A DNA stretch of 8,178 nucleotides, taken from assembly GCA_937958685.1 (NCBI GenBank), contig CALGNF010000133.1, positions 1 to 8,178 of the forward strand. Direction: 5' to 3'. The translations under genes were made by a program, and so were the position numbers. Position 1 is the stretch's first letter, and each line of letters starts with the position of its first letter. This document shows, piece after piece, positions 1-5,423 of the stretch. The DNA is from an uncultured Caryophanales bacterium (lineage in GTDB: Bacteria; Bacillota_I; Bacilli_A; Izemoplasmatales; Hujiaoplasmataceae). Under the pieces are notes generated by a model. The model had not been told where the DNA came from. It was given only the letters and a program-made list of their open reading frames with translations, and did not search any database.

Positions 1-54
<54 letters not shown>

Positions 55-82
55 AAATTCACACATTTGCAGTGCGAGTTAT

Positions 83-111
83 ATTTTACTATTTACTTAT
101 TTGTTTGTCAA
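83..111 (-). promoter_or_regulatory. Sigma-70/SigA-type promoter of tRNA-Ile
   Basis: On the minus strand there is a perfect -35 box TTGACA (bases 111-106), a 17-base spacer (105-89) and a -10 box TAAAAT (88-83, five of six to consensus). A start about seven bases further on would leave a leader of roughly 20 bases before the tRNA. The surrounding 55-139 spacer is strongly AT-rich compared with the genes. This makes the tRNA independently transcribed, although read-through from the upstream operon is also possible because no convincing terminator is visible between them. Confidence 0.82.
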
Positions 112-139
112 TTGTTATTTACCCAAAGATAGCCCTTCG

Positions 140-424
140 TTATTTGACTTTCGGGTATTTGACGTTGTTCTTTTCCATCTTCTCGAGGATGATCGCCTCG
201 GGGTCGAAACCGAGATCGGCGGCCATCGCAAGCGCATAAAGCAGAACGTCCGCAAGTTCTTCCCTGACGTTCTCCAGATTCGGCTCCTGGCCTTCCCATT
301 GGTAGTTCTCGAGCAGCTCAGCGGCCTCGATGATGATCGACTTGGCGAGCGCCTGCGGCGTGTCATGTTCCTTCCAGCCGCGTTCGTCGCGGTATTCAAT
401 GATCTTCTTCAGCAGTTCCTTCAT
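140..424 (-). CDS. MazG-like nucleotide pyrophosphohydrolase (RS21-C6/dCTPase type)
   Basis: This 94-residue protein matches the single-domain, all-alpha MazG-like NTP pyrophosphohydrolases, which hydrolyse (d)NTPs to the monophosphate and pyrophosphate in the cytoplasm and clean the nucleotide pool. The metal-binding signature is visible as E33-x-x-E36 plus E39 on one helix and E56-x-x-D59 (EELADVLLYAL) on the next. W43 lies between them, as is usual in the dCTPase-like branch. The length is typical of the compact members and much shorter than two-domain MazG. The ATG start lies 29 bases inside the end of the preceding DUF951 gene, with a GGGAAG stretch upstream as a modest ribosome site, so translation is probably coupled. 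It is the last protein gene of the operon. The preferred nucleotide (dCTP, dTTP or a modified NTP) cannot be told from sequence alone. Confidence 0.87.
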   Translation of the reverse strand: MKELLKKIIEYRDERGWKEHDTPQALAKSIIIEAAELLENYQWEGQEPNLENVREELADVLLYALAMAADLGFDPEAIILEKMEKNNVKYPKVK

Positions 425-611
425 TTTGTCTTCCCACTACTTTCTTGATGCGTTTCTTGAGGGTCGGCCTGTCAATCAATACGATGCGGCCGCACCCCAG
501 GCATTTGATCTTGCAGTCGGCGCCGAAGCGGACGATCTCCCATTTGTTCTCGCCGCAGGGATGCCCTTTCTTGAGGACGAGGATGTCGCCCAGGCGGATA
601 TCCTGTTGCAT
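396..611 (-). CDS. DUF951 family small Cys-rich protein (YyzM-like)
   Basis: This 71-residue protein contains the DUF951 pattern: an N-terminal segment with LGDILVLKKGHPCG, then W24 and IxRxGAD, then KIKCLGCGR. Cysteines at 19, 37 and 40 (with another at 33) could bind a metal in a zinc-ribbon-like fold. The biochemical role of the family is not established. A small gene of this family beside parB is a recurring Bacillota arrangement; I recall B. subtilis YyzM as a member. The start chosen is the ATG at 611-609, because AAGGAC lies 10 bases upstream and homology begins there; an upstream in-frame extension to 713 would run inside parB and has low-complexity Arg/Ser content. Only one base separates it from the parB stop. 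The charged tail after about residue 60 overlaps the start of the MazG-like gene. Confidence 0.88.
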   Translation of the reverse strand: MQQDIRLGDILVLKKGHPCGENKWEIVRFGADCKIKCLGCGRIVLIDRPTLKKRIKKVVGRQNEGTAEEDH

Positions 612-612
612 G

Positions 613-1467
613 TCAGGCTTTGTCCTTGAGGAGCGCGGCGAACTGTTCCAGTTCGGCTTCATCCTGGAAAGTGATCGTGAGCTTGTTCTCGTGCGCCTGG
701 GGTTTCTTCGCAAGCGGCACGATGTTGATGAGTTTGTCCCTCACGTCATGGATCTGCCTTTGGAACTCATCGGTAACGCTCTGACGCCTGATTTCCTTTT
801 TCTTCTGTTCCTTCTTGACCAGGGCCTCGATCTCCCTGACGTTGAGCTTGTTCTCGACGATCAGCTTGGCGATCGCCTTGATCCGGTTGACGTCTTTCAG
901 TTTCGAGAGGGCTCTGGCGTGGCCCATGGAGATGTTGCCGGTGTTGATGTCTGTGAACACCGTTTCGGGCAGCGACAGGATTCCCAAAGTATTGGAGATG
1001 TAGGAGCGGCTCTTGCCGATCTTCTGGGCAAGTTCGAGATGCGTGAGTTTCAACGACTCGATCGCATTCTGGTAGGCTTGCGCCTCCTCGACGATCGAGA
1101 GATCCTCGCGCTGGATGTTCTCCAGGAGCGCAAGTTCCGCCAGATACTGGTTGTTGTAATCGCGGATAATCGCCGGCACCCTTTGGAAGCCGGCGATCCC
1201 AGAGGCTTTGCAACGGCGTTCGCCGGTCACGAGCATGTAGCCGTCGGCGATTTTTTTCACGATCACCGGCTGCAACACCCCGTTGATGCGGATCGACTCG
1301 GCGAGCTCGTTCAGGGCGGTCTCGTCGAAATGCTTCCGCGGTTGGAAGGGATTGGGCACGATCTTGGTGAGTTCGATCTCGACGACCTCTTCTTTTTCCA
1401 GATCGACGATCTCGTTCTCCTTGATCAGGTCCGCAAGGCTCCGCCTGGTCAAAGTCGGCTTATTCAT
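613..1467 (-). CDS. parB: Chromosome-partitioning protein ParB (Spo0J-like)
   Basis: ParB is the CTP-dependent DNA clamp that loads at parS sites and works with ParA and SMC in origin segregation. At 284 residues it has the usual length. The N-terminal CTP-binding part shows NPFQPRKHF (39-47), LQPVIV (65-70), GERR (82-85) and ENIQRED (116-122). A helix-turn-helix follows at about 142-160 (LELAQKIGKSRSYISNTL), with GHARAL at 182-187. After a charged Lys/Glu linker (about 218-228) comes a short C-terminal dimerisation segment (about 260-284). The residues after GERR read CKAS instead of the common WRAA. The ATG start has GAGGTGG nine bases upstream and overlaps the end of parA by 8 bases (ATGAATAA), implying coupled translation. 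No clear parS site is visible in the window. It could in principle be the paralogue Noc, but adjacency to parA favours ParB. Confidence 0.96.
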   Translation of the reverse strand: MNKPTLTRRSLADLIKENEIVDLEKEEVVEIELTKIVPNPFQPRKHFDETALNELAESIRINGVLQPVIVKKIADGYMLVTGERRCKASGIAGFQRVPAIIRDYNNQYLAELALLENIQREDLSIVEEAQAYQNAIESLKLTHLELAQKIGKSRSYISNTLGILSLPETVFTDINTGNISMGHARALSKLKDVNRIKAIAKLIVENKLNVREIEALVKKEQKKKEIRRQSVTDEFQRQIHDVRDKLINIVPLAKKPQAHENKLTITFQDEAELEQFAALLKDKA

Positions 1468-2233
1468 TGCGTTGGACCACCTCTTTTGCGAGTTGCTTGT
1501 AACTCAGGGACGATTTGCTCTTGGGGGAGTATTCGGTCACGGGCACTCCGTAGAACGTCGCGTTCGAGCAACTGACGTTTCGCGGGATGATCGTCTGGAA
1601 GACTTTCTCCTTGAAATAGGTCTTGACCTCGTTGACGACTTGAAACCCCGAGGTCGTCCTGGTGTCGAGCATCGTGAGCAGGACCCCGAAAATCGTCAGG
1701 GTTTCCTGGTTGACCTTCTTCTTGGTTTGCACGAGCCTGATCGTGTTGAGCAACTGGGTGAGGCCGTCCATCGCCAGAAACTCGCACTGGACGGGCACGA
1801 TGACGCCGTCCGAGGCCATCATCGCGTTGATCGTGATGTAGCCGAGAGACGGCGGACAGTCGATCAGGACATAGTCGTAATTGTCCTTGAAACCTTTGAG
1901 CTGGGTGTGGAGGATGAAGTCGCGGTTGGTGTTCAAAATCATCTTTTCCTCGATGCCTTCGACGGTCGTCTTCGCCGGCAGGACGTCGATCAGGGGATTG
2001 TCGGTGTGCATCGTCACTTCCGTGATCTTGGCCTCCAGCTTCAAACAGTCGAAGACCGACTTGCCGAAGCTGCCGCGGTTGATGCCCATGCAGGTCGTCG
2101 CGTTGGCCTGGTAGTCCAGGTCGATGAGCAGGATCTTCTTGCCGAGGCTGGCCAGGGAACTGGCGAGATTGATGGCGGTCGTCGTTTTCCCGACGCCGCC
2201 CTTTTGATTGGCGATCGATATGACTGTGCTCAT
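1460..2233 (-). CDS. parA: Chromosome-partitioning ATPase ParA (Soj-like)
   Basis: This 257-residue protein is a deviant Walker-A ATPase that cycles on the nucleoid under ParB control and also influences DnaA in Bacillota. The deviant P-loop KGGVGKTTT is at 11-19 with both signature lysines (K11, K16). The A' segment LLIDLD (35-40) carries the catalytic Asp, and the Walker-B strand YVLIDCPPS is at 121-129. EFLAMDGLTQL (151-161) and the C-terminal EYSPKSKSSLSYKQLAKEV region are typical of Soj. Two family motifs have drifted: DPQGNAT reads DYQANAT, and the RLSEAPS element after IPRNV reads SCSNATF. Both are discussed in the findings. The ATG at 2233 is preferred over upstream in-frame extensions because homology begins there and GGAAGGA lies 11 bases upstream. 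It sits 19 bases after the membrane-protein gene and overlaps parB. Confidence 0.96.
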   Translation of the reverse strand: MSTVISIANQKGGVGKTTTAINLASSLASLGKKILLIDLDYQANATTCMGINRGSFGKSVFDCLKLEAKITEVTMHTDNPLIDVLPAKTTVEGIEEKMILNTNRDFILHTQLKGFKDNYDYVLIDCPPSLGYITINAMMASDGVIVPVQCEFLAMDGLTQLLNTIRLVQTKKKVNQETLTIFGVLLTMLDTRTTSGFQVVNEVKTYFKEKVFQTIIPRNVSCSNATFYGVPVTEYSPKSKSSLSYKQLAKEVVQRNE

Positions 2234-2252
2234 GGTCCAACCAGTCCTTCCG

Positions 2253-3440
2253 TTAGTCTTTGCGGCAAAGATGCTTGACGAACAATTCGCGGTTCTCCTT
2301 GAAGATGGCGACCTCCCGCGGAGTGAGGAAGTCCTCGGCCTCGTTCCCGGTGAAGAGCTTCTCGATGTCATCGGGGGAAAGGATCCGTTTCATCTGGTCC
2401 CATTCGTCGGCGCCGGAGACTTCGTTCGCCAGGTATTGGTAGAGGAGCGCGAGCGCGATGATCACCTCATCCGGCCGGGTTGCGATCTGGTGCAGTCTGT
2501 ATTCGTAGCGGTCGGAGCGGTAGGGTTCCGTCGGCCGGAACCGCGACATGAAGTTGTAGAGCATCGAGATCATGTCGGATCTCTGGTTGAGGACGTATTT
2601 GTGCAGATGGTCGGCGGTCTTCTTCATCGCGACGCTGATCTCCTCGTTCGCGAGGATCTTGGCGAGACCGCGCTCGTGGATATACAGATAGAGATCGAAG
2701 AGGTTGATGATGTCTTTTCCCGATTCCTTGGTCTGCTCGGCGACGAAGACGGCGAGTTCGGCGACAAGGCGCTGGAAGGCGATGTCCTCGTGGACGAGTT
2801 CGTTGCCCGCCTGCTTGCGGATCTCGTCGACGTATAAGAAGATGTCATCCTGGTACTTGTCGATCACCTGGTTCATCTTCACCCAGTCGAAATTCATGTC
2901 GGTGTAGAGTTTCTCGTTGTACATGATCTGGACGAGAAAGATGAAATAGAACAGCACCAGCGTCAGGATGAAGATGTACATCGTGCCGGGGAGCGCATCC
3001 GGCTGGATCAGCTCCGCCTGGTTGATGATGATGTAGGCGACGCCCAATGCCGTTGCGATCGTGCCGAAGGAGATGTAGGTGTAGAGTTCCTGGTAGAAGA
3101 TGATCACGGTCAAGGTGATGTAGAAGAACAGATAGGCATAAAAACTGCTGGTCCCCTGGGTATAGAAGAGCGTGAGGCCCAGGGAATAAAGGACGCTGAT
3201 CTGGGTGGCCGCCATCAGGCGGTTCAGCCTGATCATGACGATCATCAGCGCGTAGGCGATCACGAACAAAGCCATGATGATGATCTTGACGCCGGTGGAA
3301 TAGTTGAAGAAGATCGAGAAGGGAATCGTCACCGCCGTGATGACCGACAGAAACGCCATCACGAGGATCGTCTTGATCTTCCTGACCTCGCTCATCGGCA
3401 AAAATTCCGCGTCCCGGACGCGGCGGAAGAAGGTGTTCAT
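2253..3440 (-). CDS. Unnamed six-helix membrane protein, degenerate HD-GYP-like C-terminal half (second of pair)
   Basis: I do not recognise a named family for this 395-residue protein. The N-terminal half has about six hydrophobic helices (roughly 24-48, 50-73, 78-95, 98-116, 121-140 and 152-174). The cytoplasmic C-terminal half is soluble and helical. FYQEL (115-119) lies before helix 5, and IRKQA (207-211) opens the soluble domain. The final segment has PRx3Ix3NxExF from P374 to F387. All three occur at similar spacing in the preceding gene product, so the two are diverged paralogues. The helical outline of the soluble half resembles an HD-GYP domain, but no HD dyad or GYP is present, so phosphodiesterase activity is unlikely. 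The ATG overlaps the stop of the first gene by four bases (ATGA) and has GGGGGAGG just upstream, implying coupled, balanced synthesis. parA follows 19 bases later. A role with ParAB is inference. Confidence 0.85.
   Translation of the reverse strand: MNTFFRRVRDAEFLPMSEVRKIKTILVMAFLSVITAVTIPFSIFFNYSTGVKIIIMALFVIAYALMIVMIRLNRLMAATQISVLYSLGLTLFYTQGTSSFYAYLFFYITLTVIIFYQELYTYISFGTIATALGVAYIIINQAELIQPDALPGTMYIFILTLVLFYFIFLVQIMYNEKLYTDMNFDWVKMNQVIDKYQDDIFLYVDEIRKQAGNELVHEDIAFQRLVAELAVFVAEQTKESGKDIINLFDLYLYIHERGLAKILANEEISVAMKKTADHLHKYVLNQRSDMISMLYNFMSRFRPTEPYRSDRYEYRLHQIATRPDEVIIALALLYQYLANEVSGADEWDQMKRILSPDDIEKLFTGNEAEDFLTPREVAIFKENRELFVKHLCRKD
2257..2271. repeat. 15-base inverted repeat at the end of the gene before parA
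   Basis: TCTTTGC and GCAAAGA flank a single central base, making an exact 7+1+7 inverted repeat over the last codons of the second membrane-protein gene. It lies about 24 bases before the parA start and just upstream of the parA ribosome site. It could be a protein-binding site or a small RNA stem (five pairs, five-base loop), or chance. Confidence 0.3.
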
Positions 3441-4636
3441 GCAGCCTCCCCCTTCCCGAGGATGTCGGCGGCGATCGTTTCGAAGACCTCGCTGTTGCGG
3501 TCATAGATCCGCATGACGCGCGGATCGATGTAATAGAAATAGTCCGTGCTCGTCAAGATGTTCCTGATCGCCTGGCCGTCCAGGCTGACGATGCCGTCGA
3601 TCCCGCGCTTGAGCGCGGCATAGAAGACGACAAAGGCGAGAAGTTTGATCTCGAAATTGTCGTATTGGTGGTTGAAACTCTTGAAGTGGGTCTCGGAGAA
3701 CATCTCCCGGCGCTTGATGTCGATGTTGTAGGTGTGGCTCATCTTGATCGCGAGTTTGCGGAGCCGGTGTTTCCCGCCCACAAGCAGGTCCTCGAGCCGG
3801 TAGAGATCGGCGGCGCTGTATTTGGGATATTTCGCGAGAAGCTTGTTTCTTGCAGTATTCTTCTCCAAGGCGAACAAGACGTCAAGTTTTTCGGAAAAAG
3901 CGTTCTCGGCGCCGATCTTGCCGCTGAATTCCTCGCAGAAGGCGCGGACGTTCTGGTAATACTTCTTGAGGTCGATGTCGGTGCTCGTGGCTTGTTTCTG
4001 GATGTCGATCAATAGATCGATGTTGCGGAATTCCGTTTCCTTCGAAAGCGCGATCTGGTTGTAGAAGAAGCGTTTCTGCTTGATGATGATGAACGTCGAG
4101 ACGGTCAGGATCGTGATGAAGGCAACAAAGAAGAAGGCGACGCCGAAAGAGTTTTCCGTGTTGGCGGAGGGGAAGGTTAGGTATTCGGGAAAGTTGAGCA
4201 AAATCATCAGCGCGCTGAAAAGGAGCAGCACATTCGAGATCGTCATGACCTTCAGATCCTGGTAGAAGGCGCTGATCGCATAGGCCAGGAACAAGACCGT
4301 GATCGCCACGGGCGATTCGAACAGGAAGATGATGACGATCGATAGCACATAGACGTAAACGGTGGTGATGTATTTGTTCAGCTGGAGGAATTTATAGTTT
4401 TCCTTGCCGTAGGCGAGCTGGGCGATGTTGATGAGGATTACGATCAAAAAGCCGATCATGAGCGCGATCGTGTCGCCAAGATCGAAGGCGGTCACAAACA
4501 TGTAGATGATCGTGATCACCATCATGCCCGCCAACAGTCCGAGGACGAAATGATTCTTCGTCCGAAGATGCTTGGTTTCGAGCTCTTCGCGGTAGTCTTC
4601 GATCTCCTTGAACATGTAAGTCTTGTTCTTGTTCAA
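3437..4636 (-). CDS. Unnamed six-helix membrane protein, degenerate HD-GYP-like C-terminal half (first of pair)
   Basis: This 399-residue protein starts with a charged cytoplasmic tail (1-29). About six hydrophobic helices follow (roughly 30-51, 54-76, 89-107, 108-123, 130-149 and 165-186), then a soluble helical domain (about 190-399). FYQDL (124-128), IQKQA (212-216) and PRx3Ix3NxExF (372-385) match its downstream neighbour. Within the soluble domain, YYQNVRAFCEEFSGKIG (226-242) and the segment from LFALEKN (254-260) to LLAKYPKYS (266-274) follow the order of HD-GYP helices. LEK, however, stands where LHD is expected, and the first ligand His is a Tyr. The end resembles the FDPxVVxxF terminus of HD-GYP proteins. 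It is therefore probably a non-catalytic sensor or scaffold; this fold call is by eye. The start is TTG, chosen because AGGAGG lies eight bases upstream. Met8 is too far away. Its ribosome site overlaps the rsmG stop. Confidence 0.85.
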   Translation of the reverse strand: MNKNKTYMFKEIEDYREELETKHLRTKNHFVLGLLAGMMVITIIYMFVTAFDLGDTIALMIGFLIVILINIAQLAYGKENYKFLQLNKYITTVYVYVLSIVIIFLFESPVAITVLFLAYAISAFYQDLKVMTISNVLLLFSALMILLNFPEYLTFPSANTENSFGVAFFFVAFITILTVSTFIIIKQKRFFYNQIALSKETEFRNIDLLIDIQKQATSTDIDLKKYYQNVRAFCEEFSGKIGAENAFSEKLDVLFALEKNTARNKLLAKYPKYSAADLYRLEDLLVGGKHRLRKLAIKMSHTYNIDIKRREMFSETHFKSFNHQYDNFEIKLLAFVVFYAALKRGIDGIVSLDGQAIRNILTSTDYFYYIDPRVMRIYDRNSEVFETIAADILGKGEAA

Positions 4637-4644
4637 ACAGCGTT

Positions 4645-4650
4645 CCTCCT
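4645..4650 (-). promoter_or_regulatory. AGGAGG ribosome binding site deciding a TTG start
   Basis: A full AGGAGG lies on the minus strand eight bases before TTG at 4636-4634. The next ATG (codon 8, ending at 4613) would be 29 bases from it, too far for efficient use. The site overlaps the TAG stop of rsmG (4651-4649), so ribosomes finishing rsmG could feed directly into this start. Confidence 0.8.
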
Positions 4651-5341
4651 AGAGCGGGTTTTTCTTGATCTTGCCAAAGGCGCGGGGGTAGATTGTGGGA
4701 GTTGGTTTCTGCTTGCGGATCACGATCAGGACATGGGTCCGATCGGGAGCGATCTGGTAGGGAATGACGCTTTCAAATCGGCCGCCGAGCTTGCTGATCG
4801 CCGTCATGGCCGTTTCCAGTTCGGCTTCATAGCCGGTCGCCTTCATGGCGATGAAACGGCCGCCCACTTTTGTAAAGGGCAGACACAACTCCGCCAGTTC
4901 GTTGAGCGCGGCGACGGCCCGGGCAGTGACGATGTCGAAACGCTCGCGCCCGGCGTAGGCCTCGGCGCGCAGCGCCAAAAGTTCCACATCGGCGATGTCC
5001 AGGATGCCAAGCAGGCGTTTCAGAAACTCGATCTTCTTCTTGGTCGCCTCGATGATCGTGACCTTGAGTTCGGGAACGAAGATCTTCAAGGGCAATGAGG
5101 GGAAGCCGGCGCCGGCGCCGACATCGAGCAGCGTCGCGCCCGCCAGCGGTCCGGTTTTGAGGATCGCCAGCGAATCGAGGAAATGCCGGGCATAGACCGC
5201 CTCGCGATCGGTGATCGCCGTCAGGTTCATGACCTGGTTTTCCTTGATCAGATATTCATAATACTGCTCAAGCTTTGCGAGTGACGAGGGGGTCGCCCTC
5301 AAGCCAAACTCCATCAGTCGAGGAGAAAAAGCATCTTCCAT
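4649..5341 (-). CDS. rsmG: 16S rRNA (guanine527-N7)-methyltransferase RsmG (GidB)
   Basis: RsmG uses S-adenosylmethionine to methylate N7 of G527 in the 530 loop of 16S rRNA; loss of it in other bacteria gives low-level streptomycin resistance. The 230-residue length is normal. Visible family marks are NLTAI (39-43), HFLDSL (53-58), the SAM-binding loop DVGAGAGFPSLPL (73-85), the acidic residue of IIEAT (96-100), KKxxFL (102-107) and the RAVA segment (141-144). The conserved C-terminus with YPR (218-220) and GKIKKNPL (223-230) closes the protein. The ATG at 5341 has AGGTGA about four bases upstream and is preferred to Met10. It follows mnmG after an 82-base gap that may contain its own promoter, and its stop overlaps the ribosome site of the first membrane-protein gene. 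Confidence 0.97.
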   Translation of the reverse strand: MEDAFSPRLMEFGLRATPSSLAKLEQYYEYLIKENQVMNLTAITDREAVYARHFLDSLAILKTGPLAGATLLDVGAGAGFPSLPLKIFVPELKVTIIEATKKKIEFLKRLLGILDIADVELLALRAEAYAGRERFDIVTARAVAALNELAELCLPFTKVGGRFIAMKATGYEAELETAMTAISKLGGRFESVIPYQIAPDRTHVLIVIRKQKPTPTIYPRAFGKIKKNPL

Positions 5342-5358
5342 CTAATCACCTATAAATC

Positions 5359-5387
5359 ATTTTACCATGAATCGCCAAAAATGGGAA
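5359..5387 (-). promoter_or_regulatory. Candidate promoter for the rsmG-parAB operon
   Basis: On the minus strand, TTCCCA (5387-5382, four of six to TTGACA) and TAAAAT (5364-5359, five of six to TATAAT) are separated by exactly 17 bases. The -10 box is identical to that of the tRNA promoter. A start near 5352 would leave a leader of about ten bases containing the AGGTGA ribosome site of rsmG. The -35 box is weak, so this is a candidate. Read-through from mnmG is the alternative. Confidence 0.45.
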
Positions 5388-5409
5388 AACCGGTTTGATG
5401 ATTTTCCAT
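5376..5409 (-). terminator. Possible weak rho-independent terminator after mnmG
   Basis: Downstream of the mnmG stop, GGAAAA (5407-5402) can pair with TTTTCC (5390s side, 5389-5384). Outer A-T pairs extend the stem across a one-base bulge, and a run of five T residues follows (5381-5377). The stem is short and AT-rich with a loop of about 12 bases, so termination would be partial at best. It overlaps the candidate -35 box of the rsmG promoter. Confidence 0.3.
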
Positions 5410-5423
5410 GGGAGCCTTCGATC

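Noticed and set aside
78..83. TATAAC as an alternative -10 box for the tRNA promoter
   Set aside because: It would give a 22-base spacer from TTGACA, whereas TAAAAT gives exactly 17.
120..157. Possible hairpin at the end of the MazG-like gene (TACCC(g)AAAG...CTTTGGGTA)
   Set aside because: The arms pair over nine bases with one bulge, but the loop is 19 bases, it overlaps the coding end, and no T-run follows. Not convincing as a terminator.
445..2278. Long open frames on the plus strand opposite parB and parA (445-1575 and 1283-2278)
   Set aside because: They lie antisense to clearly conserved genes, have no ribosome site or family motifs, and reflect GC-rich codon bias on the other strand.
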